64,000 nt of DNA from NCBI GenBank assembly GCA_036971715.1, contig JAVHJL010000008.1, forward strand, positions 930,001-994,000. Reading direction: 5' to 3'. Within the stretch, counting starts at the first letter, position 1, and every line of letters starts with the position of its first letter. Of the stretch, positions 37,341-48,815 are shown piece after piece. The position numbers were made by a program, and so were the translations under genes. The notes beneath the pieces are model-generated. The model ran no database searches. It saw only the letters and a program-made list of their open reading frames with translations, and had not been told where the DNA came from. Source of the DNA: Arthrobotrys musiformis. Lineage: Eukaryota > Ascomycota > Orbiliomycetes > Orbiliales > Orbiliaceae.

Positions 37341-40300
37341 TTGTTCTAGATTTAGAATTTTATTAGTTTCTAATAAGAAGACTATTCTTCTTACTATTAT
37401 TTTCTCTGATATTTTTCCTAAACAATTTAAGAAACTAATAATTCTATAAGCTTTTGGAATATTATAATCCAGTTTATTTGGTTTAAATAAAATTACCCCA
37501 ATTACTTCTCTAAAGCATATTAAATAATACCTATAATTTAATAATTATTTAAATAAATCATTAAATCTTCCCAATATAATTTCATAAACCCTTTTTAGAC
37601 ATAGAAAATTAATTCCATCTAATCCTAGTACTTTTTTAAAATTAAATAAAAAAATAGCTTCTTTAATTTCACTATCTCTTATCTTTTTCCATTCCATTAA
37701 CTTTTTATTAATTATTATTTTTACTAATAACAGTGGATTTATTGTTTTTATATAATTTAATAGTTTTAAAAATAACGCCTTTCTTAATATTTTTGCCTTA
37801 TCTTCAAAATTAAAGGCATTCCTATCCTCATAAATTAGATTTAGCATTTTTTAGATTTTTCTAAATTTAGAAAAATTAAACACTAGGAATATTTCTTTAT
37901 TTTTTGCATTTTCTAGAAAATTAGTCCAAGATTTCTCCTTAAAAAATCTAATTTCTCTAAAATATTTATTTCTTTTAATTTTAAATAGTTCTTAATTTTA
38001 TTAGATTTTATTTAATTTCTATATCCTTTTTTATTACAACATCTCTTTTCTTATTTTTTTAATTTTTTTGTTTTACTAAATTTTTAATTTTGGTATTATT
38101 TTTAAAATTAATATAAATCTTTCTACTACCAAAATTATATTTTTTTAAAAAAAAAATATTATAACTTCCAAATTATTTTCTAAATCTTTTCTTTTCTTAT
38201 AAAATAAAAAAAGGCGATTTTTCCATAAATTATTTTTATCTAGATTTTTATCTAAACTTAATAATTCTTTTTCAAAATTTTCCCAATTAGTTTTATTCCA
38301 ATTAAATTTGTTAGTTAACAAAAGATTATCTATTAAATCATTTTCTTTTGGTTTTATTTTAATTGAGATTACCTCATAATCTGATCCTATATCAATTTTT
38401 TCATCTATTTTCCAATCCATAATTAATTCTTTTAAATTAATGATTACAAAAGATAGGTTAATGATTAAAGATTTAGATTTATTATTTTTTTTAATATTAT
38501 AATAAGTTAATATGCTATTTTTATTTATTAATTATAGATTTTTATCTTTGATTAACTCTATTATTTTTCCTACTCTTAAATTAAATTTAATTTTAGGGTT
38601 TTATAAAGAGTGATAAGCATTAAAATCTCCGATTAATAATATTTTTTTAGTACAGTAATCTTTAATCTTATTAAAGAGTCGATTTACTGTATATTCACTA
38701 TTTTCTGTATTTTGTTGTTTTTCGTTGTAGATATTAATAAATCTGATTTCCCCAAATTTGTTTGATTTAAAATCAATTATCTAGCAGTCCTCATTTTTAA
38801 TTAAATCTTCCCAGTTTATGATCTCGTAGGATAAATTCTTTTTTATAAAAGTAATTACCCTATTTCGGTTTTTGTTGGTTTCGTTGATTTTTGGGTTTGA
38901 AAAAATTGGTTTAAACCCTGAGTGTGTAATTGTAGTATTTTCCTTTGAAAACTACGGTTCTTGTAGGAAAATTAAATCCGTATTGTCGTAAATTAATGCA
39001 GAGTTTAAAATTGACTGTATTATATTTGTAGATCTTCTACAATTGTGTTGTATTATTTTTAAAATATCCCTATTCATTTAAGGTGATATTTTATTTTTTG
39101 TTTTTAAGGCATAAGAAATTTTTTGTCCCATGTTCTCCTCTACAATTAATGCATTTGTATTTTATATGGTCACAGGACTTTTTATTTTCCTAGCATATAT
39201 TACACAAATAATTAATTATTTTGTGTTTTCCAGCACAAATTTCGCAAGCTGATTTATTTCTGCAATTTAATGCATAGTAGCCAGTTTTTTAACAATTTGT
39301 ACATCTATTGTTTCTAGAGAATTTAATATATCTTTCTGTTTTGAGTTTTTCATCTCCTAGAAAAATATATCCTCTGTTTTGTGTTTTTATTGCCTCCATT
39401 TTTGTTTTTGTGGCAATTACTATAGAAGAGAATTTCTTCCCTTCTAATTTTTCCTCCTTAATCAACCATCTCGGATTTTTAACCAATTTGATTGTGTTGT
39501 CTGTTTCCACCTCTTTTTTGAGATCTTCCATTTTTTGATCTTTAGAAATCCCGTGTACAACTAAGAACCCCTAGCTCTCTATTTTGGAAGGTCTTTGTAT
39601 GTGTTCATCTATTTTGATGAGTTCTTGATAGATTTCTTCTTTGTATTTCAGAATATCTTCTTTTTTGGTGTTCTCATGGGTAATCAAAATTAGATTCCCT
39701 TTTGGATTTAGAGAAATCCCAGAAATAATTAATTCTGGGTTATTGGGCTTCTCTTTGAGAATTTTATTTATTTTTTCTCTAAAGATATTTGGTTTTTGGA
39801 TGGGAGATTCCGTGGTACTTCTGGGAATAATTAACCTTCGTTGGTTAATTGATATTTTTGAATTTTATGGATTTTGTGGATTTTGTAGATTTTGCGTTTT
39901 ATGCGTTTTTTGGTGTTTTTGGGTTATTTCCTGTTTTTTTGGTGTTTTTGATGTTTTCTGGGCGATTTGGGCGTATGTCTTTTTTGTGTTGTTTCTTTCT
40001 AACTCTCTTATTTCCTGCTTTAGGTCTTCTACCTCCTGTACTCTTTCTTTTAGAAGGTCATTCAACCTTTTAATTTTCAGAAACAGATCTTCTCTATTTA
40101 TTTCTTCCCTTGAATTAATTGTATCTACCGATATCTGTCTTCTCTGTCTTTTTTTGTGGTGAACAGGTTTAAAACCCTGTGTCGCTAATACTAGTTCATC
40201 CAAAGATGAACTAGTTGGTATGTTCTCCATTTTTAAAACTAACCTTTAAAAGGTTTAGTTTAAATTAAGCGAGAAACCCCTTTTTTTTTTTTTTTTTTTT

Positions 40301-40501
40301 TTGTGTGGTAGACGATCGCAAATATTTTTATATTTTTATGTCGTGATTATTTTCTATCGGTCTTTGTATGCTTTTTTACTTTGTAGTATTTTTGATCAAT
40401 TTTTTCCGCTCTTTCGATTGGTGTACTTTTATTTGGTTTTGGATACTCCGTTCAAAAGTTATGGGGGGGTCGGTATTTTCGAAGTTCGTTTTCCTTTATA
40501 A
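37341..40501 (-). mobile_element. LINE d, 5' part (right half of split copy)
   Basis: This half begins with the right target duplication of LINE e (37,341-37,354) and contains the first half of RT (open 37,545-37,847), the endonuclease (open piece 38,145-38,420), ORF1 (40,230-39,070) and the 5' UTR, with the element end at 40,491. Mutation is moderate around 37.4-38.6 kb and light from 38.9 to 40.5 kb. The outer target duplication TCCTTTATAA is at 40,492-40,501. Confidence 0.92.
39070..40230 (-). pseudogene. LINE d ORF1 remnant
   Basis: It starts at ATG 40,230 and reads 121 codons, through the coiled coil and into the N/Q/P repeat, before a Gln codon that has become TAA stops it at 39,865. 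The frame reopens with the central region at 39,531-39,289. Here the homopolymer stretch that is short in copy f has its full length, so the frame itself is ancestral and the damage is a RIP stop. One zinc-knuckle histidine or cysteine codon has been altered. Confidence 0.85.
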
Positions 40502-40749
40502 ATATTAGTCTTTTATGAATTGTTGATAAAAATTTGTGAATTTTAAGAAGGACTGTACTTTTTTGACAATTCTAAATCCCTTTTTTGATTCTTTCCAATT
40601 GATTATGTCTTGAATTTTAATTAAATTTATCTTGATGTTGTTACTTTTAATAATATATTTTAAGAATTTAGTTTTTTTGGTGAAGAATTTGCATTTAAAA
40701 AGTTTGATATAAAATCCTGCTTTCTGTAGTGCTTTAATAACTTATTTTA

Positions 40750-41170
40750 TATATCAAATATGTTTTGCTTGTGAATTACTATAAATGTAAATATTATTAA
40801 GGTAGATTATATAAAATTTATCTAGGAAAAGTTGTAAGGTTTTATTGATATATGTTTAGAAAGCAGTAGGAGTATTTATTAAATTGAAGTGTATTACTTA
40901 AAACTCAAAGTATTTATATTGAGTATGGAAAGTTGTTTTTTCTTTGTCCCCTTCAGCTATTTTGATGTAATTGTATGTATTATAGATATCTAATTGTGTA
41001 AAGTATTTGGCTTTTCTGAGGTAATTTAGGGTTTTATTGATTCGAAATAAGGAATATCGGTTTTTGATAGTGATAGTATTGAGTTTTCTTTAGTTTATAT
41101 AAAGTTGTAGGCTGCCATTTTTCTTTGGAATAAAGAAAATTGGTGCTTCCTATGGACTATTAGACTTTCT
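40750..41170 (-). pseudogene. Gypsy reverse transcriptase remnant
   Basis: The minus-strand translation gives a recognisable Ty3/gypsy RT. It shows PIFFIPKKNGS for the KKDGSLR block, IKNRYSLF for the IKNRYPLP block, a degenerate FTKLDLRDAYHRIRIAEGDEWKTAF segment, and YLNN where YLDD is expected at about 40,793-40,810. The two catalytic aspartates have become asparagine through G-to-A changes on the coding strand, so the enzyme is dead. Confidence 0.85.
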
Positions 41171-42824
41171 AATAAATCCTTTGGTTATATATTTATTAAT
41201 TTATGCTTTTAAGGCTTTAAGATATTCTTTATTTATTAATTATATAAGTTCCTAAATTAGTTTGGCATTTGAAGGGGTGGGGATTTTTATGTTTTTTTTT
41301 CTTTGTGGTGGTAGAATATCTCCTTTCTTTTTGGAGAATGCTTTTGATAGGTTTTAGAATTCTTTGGGAAGTTTGACAGGTTCTTTAGTTAGGAATTTAT
41401 CATCAACATATGTTATTTATTTCCATTTTCTTCTTAACCTATAAATAGTGAATACAAATTCTTATTTTATAGTTTGTTTGAAGGCTTCAGCACCTATAAT
41501 AGTGATCCTGGGTGAGCAATTTATGTATATTTGGTTATTTTCTTAATTAATATAAATGTTATGTTTTTTATGCTATAATTTTCCTAAGTTTAAGGATTTG
41601 ATAGTGTTAATAATATCAGTATTGATAATTTCTTTATAATATTAGATTTTTATCTTAAATTAAGTTATTTCTTTAACTGGTTCTTTTATTCTATTAAAAT
41701 ATTTTATGGATTTAGGAATTCTTTTAGAATAAAGTAGAAAATCATTTTTAATTACAAACTTACAACTCATATGTATTCTTATATTGCTATTATCCAAATA
41801 TGTAAAGATGTTAACAGGGTTTTGGGGGTAAGAGTACAAAGTGATGGGGATTTTGGTATATGGTTTAAATGGTGTTTTATTATCTTTAAGATTTAAATAG
41901 GAATATTGGTTCTGAGATATAAAAAAAATCTGGGAAATTCTTTGAGGTTTTTGGGTACTTGAAGTGATAGTGAGTTTTCTGCTTTGCTATATATCACACT
42001 TTATAATTAGGTGATGTCTTTTCCCAACTTTTCCTTAGCATTTTTTTGGTAATATTTTATAATAGATGTTATCTTATTTTGGATTTCTTTATAAATAAGT
42101 CCTCAAATGTTTTAGTTTTGGGTCAAATGGGAATCATATAAAAGATGTCTGTTGTAGTTATTTTAAAATTTCTTATTTGGATAATTATTAGCAAAATATT
42201 CTCTTTTTCCATAATATAGGTATAGCTTCTAAATTCATTATTAATCTTTTTCTTCTTAAGTCAGATATCTTTTGATATTATTAATAAATTAGTTTATAGG
42301 TCTAGGCTTAAAATAATTATTTCCCTATGTTGGTGGTGTTAGATTATTAAGCTTAATTAGTACCTTCAGTACTAGGGTGGTAATAATTTTTTTAAAAAAT
42401 CTATTATTTATTAAGTTATAGGATTTCTTTTTTGTGTCCAAGATCTGCTAGTTGTTATCAAGTTTCTGATAAAGAGTTATAAATGTATTGAATTTTGCAG
42501 ATAATGTATTTTTTATAATTAGGAATTCTTCAACTTCAATACAGAAACCATTTCTTAGATATGTAATTTAGGCTACATTATTATAATTAAATTTGCCCAT
42601 TAAGCATTTAAATTCTATAAAGTATATAAAGAAAGGTTTATTATTTTATTTAAGGTTTTATAATTCCTATTCTGCTGTGCTAGCCAGGTTAAGATCTCCA
42701 AAAGCTTTTTCGAACTAGGTAGTAAATACAGTGTAGGTGCCCCATAACCATGTTCCATTGTCAAAGCTGTATTTGTTGAAAACTAGCTTAGCAGGGTTTT
42801 TTTTTAATAAGCTGATGGTATAGG

Positions 42825-43067
42825 CTATTTTGGTTTTTGGGGTGTTAAATTGGTTTTTTTTTTTTTGTATTTATTATTTAATTGTGCTAAAAAGTTTCTG
42901 AGTTTGTAGGATTTTATATTATTAAAGGCATTAGGATTTAGGAATTTGATGTAATTGGTTATGATTTTTACTATTGTTATGTTGTTTTTGAAGTGCTCAA
43001 AAACAGTTATAATAATAGCAATCTGTTTTTCGGAAAATCCGGGAAGTTGAATGTTTGAACTGGACAT
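42825..43067 (-). pseudogene. Gypsy g gag, N-terminal fragment
   Basis: An 80-codon open piece starts at the presumed gag ATG, 37 bp inside the 5' LTR boundary. It has a polar, lysine-rich C-terminal part (YKKKKTNLTPQKPK). The downstream gag frame is lost to stops. The assignment rests on position between the LTR and pol, and on the colinear copies near 10.5 kb and 45.0 kb, not on a recognised capsid motif. Confidence 0.6.
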
Positions 43068-43103
43068 TTAAGTATTAGGTTAATAAATTATAAAGCAATA
43101 AAG

Positions 43104-43668
43104 TATAAGAAATCATATAAAAACTAATTAAAATATCAAGGTAATATATAAATGTTATAAAGCAAAAATAGTATACTAATATGAATACAAATTAATATTT
43201 AAATTATTACTTGGTTTTTAAATATATAATAATAAATATAGTAAATTAAATAAATAAATAATAAAGGAAATAATATATTAAACTAAATAAGAGATAAGAT
43301 TATAAAATGGATATTCAGAAATACAATGTTGAACTGGACAAAATATAAATCTATAAACTGGACATTTGGACATAAGGTGTTAAACTGGATATAAATTAAT
43401 TCTTAGTAAATCAGAAATCTGTGTAGGGTATAGGCCTAAACAGGCCTTATTGCCGCACAAGTGGAAATAACACTATTAATATTATTCTCTAAGTTCTGAG
43501 GTCTAGATCTAGGTGCTTCCTTATTCTGGGTCTGCGGGTTGTGTTGCGTCGTGTGGTTTTTCTTCCAACCACAGTATTGCCTGGATGTTTCCTATGGTCA
43601 TTCTGAGGGCTCCTCCGGCCGCCTGGATTTCTGCTTGGAGTTCTTTCTGCTGGGCATGCTTCGTTACA
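43104..43668 (-). repeat. Gypsy g 5' LTR
   Basis: This 565-bp LTR pairs with 19,936-20,500. The gag-distal 230 bp (43,440-43,668) are nearly unmutated and GC-normal, ending GCATGCTTCGTTACA, while the gag-proximal half is RIPped. The five bases beyond it (GATAG) do not match those beyond the partner LTR (AAGCA). Confidence 0.88.
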
Positions 43669-45075
43669 GATAGAGTAAAAAATTATTTTTAATTATAAAT
43701 TTATAATTTATATATATTTTTGTGTTATTACTATTTAAATATGCAAGGGTTTTAATAAATTTTTGGAAATAGGAATATAAGATGACAAAAATTTTAGTAT
43801 AAAGTTTAAATAATATTTTAGTGTTTTTAAAATTTAAATAAAAAAATAGATTTTAAAATATAAAGAAAATTTATAATATTTTTTAAAACTACAAAGTTCT
43901 TAAAATGATAGATTAGATCCTATTTTACTGTGTATTATAATTTATAATTAGGTTTGCTTTTTTTCTTGTTCTTTTTTAGTATCTTCTTATAAGTGGTAAT
44001 CTAAAAAAAATATTATTTTATTTTAAATATTTTCATAGATAAATCCTCAAATATTTTAATTTCTGATAAAACGAAAATTATAGGGAATATATCGAATTAG
44101 TCCTCCTTAAAACTTTTTGTTTAAATAATTATTAATAAAATATCTTTTTTTTTATAGTATAAATATAACTTTTAAATTCAATATTAGTTTTTTTTTCTTT
44201 CTGAGTTAATTATTCTTAAATATTTTTAATAAATTAATCTATAGGTCTAGGATTAAAATAATTATTTTTTTAGATCTGCTAATTAACATTATTTGTTTTA
44301 ATTAGTCCTTTCAATACTAGAGCTAGAATATTCTTTTTTTTAAATTCCATGATTTATAAGGTTTTAGGATTTTTTTTTTATATCTAATATTCGCTAGTTA
44401 TTATTAAGTTTTTGGTAAAATAATACAAATTTATCAAATTTTAAAAATAATATATTTTTTATTATTAAGAATTCTTCTATTTCAATATATAAGCTATTTT
44501 GTAAGTATACAATTTAAGCTACATTATTATAATTAAATTTTTTTATTAATTATCTAAATTTTATAAAGTATATTAAGAAAATTTTATTAATTTATCTAAA
44601 ATTTCGTAACTCTTGTTTTATAGTATCGGTTCGATTGGGATTTCCAAAAACTTTCTCGAGTTATGTTGTAAAATCAGTATATATAGTTTAAGATTATTTT
44701 CTTTTATCAAAATTATATTTATTGAATGTTAATTTTATAAGATTTCTTTTTAATAAGTTAATAGTGTAAGCAATTTTAATTTTAGGAGTATTAAACTTGT
44801 TTTTTTTTTTTTTATATTTATTATTGAATTAAGTTAAAAAATTTTTTAATTTGTAAGGTTTTATGCTATTAAAAAAAATTAGAATCTAGGAATTTGATTT
44901 TGTTGGAGGTTATTATTAATATAGGGGTTGTTAATTTGTTTTTGAAGTATTTGAAAATAGTTATAATGGTTGTGGTTTACTCTTCAGAAAATTTGGGCAA
45001 AATAATGGTAATATTGCTGCTTGATCTTAAGCTAAACATTTAAGTATTAGGTTGATAAATTACGAAATAATAAAA
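43669..45075 (-). mobile_element. Gypsy copy h, gag-pol remnant
   Basis: The sequence is colinear with about 41,730-43,103 of gypsy g and begins abruptly in mid-pol where the LTR of copy g ends. It is strongly AT-shifted with no open frame. Its 5' LTR follows at 45,076. The missing 3' half is not found on the other side of copy g. Confidence 0.75.
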
Positions 45076-45717
45076 TATAAAAAATTATATAAAAATTAAT
45101 CGAAATATTAAAGTAATATATAAATATTATAAAGCAAAAATAATATACTAGTATAAATACAAATTAATACTTAAATTATTATTTAGTTTTTAAATATATG
45201 ATAATAAATTTAGCAGTTTAAATAGATAATTAATAAAGGAAATAATAAAATGAATTAAATAAAAAATAAGTTTGTAAATTAAATAATTAAATATAAAATA
45301 TTAAATTAGATAGGAGATAAATCTATAAACTAGATAATTGGATATAAAATGTTAAACTAGATAAAAGATAAGCTTGAATTAGATATTCGGAGATATAAGG
45401 TGCTAAATTGGATAGTATATAATTTTATATAGTAAATAAGTATATATAATAAATTTTTTTTTTAGAAATTGTTAAAAGAGTAAAAGCTTTTTTATTTAAA
45501 ACCTTTAGGACTTAAATAATAGTTATAATTTTAAATTGCAAGTTTTGAAATCTAAATCTAAATACTTCCTTATTTTAGATCTGTGGTTTATATTACATCA
45601 TGTGGTTTTTTTTCTAATTATAATATTGTTTGAATGTTTTTTATGGTTATTCTGAGGGTTCCTCCGGCTGCCTGGATTTCTGCTTGGAGTTCATTATGCT
45701 GAGATTGCTTTGTTACA
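45076..45717 (-). repeat. Gypsy h 5' LTR
   Basis: A 642-bp LTR. The interior is mutated but the last 75 bp (from GAGGGTTCCTCCGGCTGCC to TTGTTACA) are well preserved. It carries the family's internal near-repeats of the form gaTATAAAATGTTAAACTAGA. Confidence 0.82.
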
Positions 45718-46241
45718 ATTATTTAAGAAATATTTTTAAATTTTAATTTATTTAAACCTTAAATATTAAAATTTATATACCTAAACCTATATTAAAAAAC
45801 CTTTTATTTATAAATAAAATTAATTAAAGCTACTTAATATAATTTCTTAATAATACTTTTAATAAATCCCTAAACCCAAAATAATAAATAATTCCATAAT
45901 AATAATTTTATAAAAAATTAATCATTTAATAAAATAATTAATTTTAATCAAAAACTTAATATAAAATCCTTAAAAATTAAAAATATTAATAAATCTATAC
46001 AAAATTTTATTAAAACAAATATTTAAAATTATAATATAACAAAAATAGAAAATCCAAAATCAAACATTCCAAAATAAAATTTTAAAAAATCAAAATTTTT
46101 AAGAATTATATAAAAAAATAATTATCAAAAATTCATACTATTAAAGATTAACAAACAATATTAACAAAATAAAAAATCTATTTCTATATTAAATATTAAA
46201 ATAAAACATTAATAAAATATTAATACTAAAAAAAAAAATTA
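45718..46241 (+). mobile_element. Gypsy copy l, 3' end of internal region
   Basis: The sequence matches the reverse complement of about 20,501-21,010, that is the extreme 3' part of the gypsy internal region, in plus orientation. It is truncated on the left by the LTR of copy h and heavily RIPped. Confidence 0.7.
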
Positions 46242-47023
46242 TATAATAAAGTATACTTAATAAAAAATTTTTAAATAAAAATCTAAGTAATCAAAAAAGC
46301 TTTTAAAATAATTATAAAAAATATTTAAATAATATTATAATTAAAAAAAAAATTATATAATATAATATAATTTATAAATTTAAAATTAAAAAATATTTTA
46401 ATTTAAATCTTCAAAATTTAAAAATAATATTAATAATATTATTTTAATATATATAATAATAAATCTATTTAAATTTATACTTTATATAGACTTTTGATTT
46501 ATTAAAAAATAATTTATGTTTAATCTAATATCTTATATTTTTAAATATTTAATTTAAATTTATCTCCTATCTAATTTAATACTTTATATTTAAATATTTA
46601 ATTTAGATTTAACTCTTATTTAATTTAATAAATTATATAATTTTAATTTTTATTTAATTTAATAAATTATAAATTTTTAATTTTTATTTAATTTAATAAA
46701 TTATAAATTTTTAATTTTTATTTAATTTAATAAATTATAAATTTTTAATTTTTATTTAATTTAATAAATTATAAATTTTTAATTTTTATTTAATTTAATA
46801 TTTTATATATCTAAATATTTAGTTTAGATTTAATTCCTATTTAGTTTATTTTATTATTTTTTTTATTAATTATCTATTTAAACTACTATGTTCACTATCA
46901 TATATTTAGAAATTAAGTAATAATTTAAGTATTAATTTATATTTACATTAGTATATTACTCTTGCCTTATGACATTTGTGTATTATCTTAATATCTTGGC
47001 TAGTCACTATACGATTTCTTACA
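46242..47023 (+). repeat. Gypsy l 3' LTR, expanded by tandem repeats
   Basis: Sense-plus LTR, 782 bp, starting with a mutated TGTAACGAAGC and ending GATTTCTTACA at 47,021-47,023. It is longer than other copies because of a tandem array at about 46,616-46,800. RIP is heavy except in the last 120 bp. Confidence 0.78.
46616..46800. repeat. 34-bp tandem repeat inside an LTR
   Basis: About five near-identical head-to-tail units of 34 bp (unit contains AATTTAATAAATTATAAATT). Other LTR copies have only degenerate near-repeats at the same place, so this array expanded locally. The near identity of units contrasts with the strong decay of the surrounding LTR, implying expansion after RIP. Confidence 0.8.
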
Positions 47024-47630
47024 ATAATAAATAATAAAAATTTTATTTTTATAATTTTTATAATAAGCCTTTTAATGCCCAATATAGGTCCATATAATAC
47101 TTATATAAATCCAAACAAAATAATTACAATAAAATAAATTTCATAAAATAATTTTTTTTTCTTAAAATAGAAATTCTTTCATAAAATAGAAACTCATTCT
47201 TAGAATAAAAACCCTTGAACACAATGAAACCACCTTAATACAATACAAAACCTCCATAAAATGAAACAAGCTCCATCAAATGGAACAGACTCCATCCGGA
47301 AAGCAGGTTTCCATCCTGTTCAACCTACCATAATCTCCATCGGATGGATAAGATGGAGTATGATGGAATTGTATTTTTTTCCTGATGAATATTACCCTGT
47401 ATATATATATAGTTAGTTGGGATTGCTATATTATTTATAATTATTGTTTAATAAATATAATAATATATAATTTATATAAACTTTATATTATTTTATGTTT
47501 TACTATATATAATTGTTGAATATAATATTAACATTGAATATTATATATATAAAATATATAATTATATATATAAAATATATAATTATATATATAAAATATA
47601 TAATTATAAATTATAAAATATATAAAATAT
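47024..47630. other. AT-rich spacer with a less mutated patch
   Basis: The patch at about 47,200-47,400 has near-normal composition, several CTCCAT repeats and an inverted pair CCATCCG and CGGATGG. A TATATATATA run and an AATAAA-like stretch follow. It could be part of an LTR of another family, but no matching copy is visible. The rest is simple AT sequence with repeats of TATATAAAATATATAAT. Confidence 0.4.
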
Positions 47631-48245
47631 TGTAAGAAATCATATAGAGACTAGTCAAGGTATCAAGGTAATACACAAATGTCACAAGACAAGAGTAGTG
47701 TACTAGTGTGAATACAGATTGATACTTAAATTGTTGCTTGGTTTCTAAATACATGACAGCGAGCATAGCAAGTTAAATAGACAAATAACAAAAGAAATAA
47801 CATATCGAACTAGACAAGAGATAAAACTGTGAAATAGTCATTCGAGAATACAGTGTTGAACTAGACAGAACATAAAACTATGAACTGGTCATTCAGACAT
47901 AGAGTGTTGAACTGGACAGGAGATAAATCTGAACTAGACATTCGGATATACGAAATACTGAACTAGATATATACTATTTCTTAATAACTCAGAAGTCTAT
48001 GCAGGGCAAAGACCTAAACAGACCTCTTGCCGCATATACTGAAATAACACTATTAATATTGTTCTTCATATTCCGAGGTCTAGATCTGGGTGCTTCCTTA
48101 TTCTGGGTCTGCAGGTTGTGTTGCGTCGTGTGGTTTTTCTTCCAACCACAGTATTGCGTGGATGTTTCCTATAGTCATTCTGAGGGCTCCTCCGGCCGCC
48201 TGGATTTCTGCTTGGAGTTCTTTCTGCTGGGATTGCTTCGTTACA
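47631..48245 (-). repeat. Solo gypsy LTR with 5-bp target duplication
   Basis: A complete 615-bp LTR, TGTAAGAAATC to CTTCGTTACA, is flanked by AATAT at 47,626-47,630 and AATAT at 48,246-48,250. It is the best-preserved LTR in the window, with little RIP. No internal region is attached, so it is a solo LTR left by recombination between two LTRs. It sits at the border between the AT-rich block and the genes, about 570 bp upstream of the VID27 start codon. Confidence 0.93.
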
Positions 48246-48815
48246 AATATATTAAATTATATTTTGTTGGTATTAAAAATTATAAAATAAAATAAATTGG
48301 TAAAATTTTTATTTTTATAGGTTTTTTATATATTTACTTATTAAGTTTTAAATTATGAAATGTAGGGCTTAAATTTTTGTGTTTTTTTATATGATGATAA
48401 CTGAAGTGAAATGGCTATTTTTTCTATCTTTTGGTATAGTTTTAAGGTTATGTTATAAAACCAATTGATATATACTATAATAAATTTATGATTTAGATTT
48501 TTAAATTTTTTTATATATTTTATTTTGAGTTAGGGTGTAATTAGTATAGGTTATTATGTTATAGGTATATAGTTGGGTTTTGCTATATCTATTTATAAAT
48601 AGGAGGTTAGATGTGTTGGGCAAAGTATCATTTTGTGTTGTGTTGTGGTGATTTCGCGATATTAATTTTGTGTTTGTGCCACAATCTTCCATTGCGTCAG
48701 AAGCCTTCCATTGCCCCACCACGATGTTCATCGATACCCCACCATTTTAGAATCGACGCGCGCATACAGTCTCGCCTCTTTCTTCCCTTCACTCACACCC
48801 AAAAAAATTCCTGCA
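48246..48815. other. VID27 upstream region
   Basis: AT-rich up to about 48,600, then normal composition with a pyrimidine-rich stretch (CTCTTTCTTCCCTTC at 48,776) just before the start codon, as is common for fungal core promoters and transcription starts. No specific factor site is claimed. Confidence 0.4.

Larger units (their letters stand above)
40502..43103 (-). mobile_element. Gypsy g gag and 5' half of pol
   Basis: Read on the minus strand, this is gag (start at 43,067) followed by pol up to the RT, where LINE d is inserted. The junction restores a continuous pol: the conserved SFLGFANFYRRFIKGYSKIAKPLY segment is split between 40,502-40,560 and 23,100-23,180. All frames are interrupted by stops and changes of RIP type. 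Sequence near 42,650-42,830 is less mutated than the rest. Confidence 0.85.

Noticed and set aside
39641..40162. 173-codon open frame on the plus strand
   Set aside because: It is antisense to LINE d ORF1, and a similar antisense frame exists opposite LINE f ORF1 at 35,034-35,465. It reflects the codon bias of the true ORF.
19786..45722. ATTAT on both outer sides of the LTR-bounded block 19,791-45,717, as a possible target duplication
   Set aside because: Five A/T bases match easily by chance in this DNA, and the two outer LTRs have opposite orientation, which a single element cannot have.
1..47600. AT-rich block as a centromere or mitochondrial insertion
   Set aside because: No mitochondrial genes are visible, and the repeats explain much of the block. 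A RIPped repeat island can occur at a centromere or elsewhere, and sequence alone does not decide.
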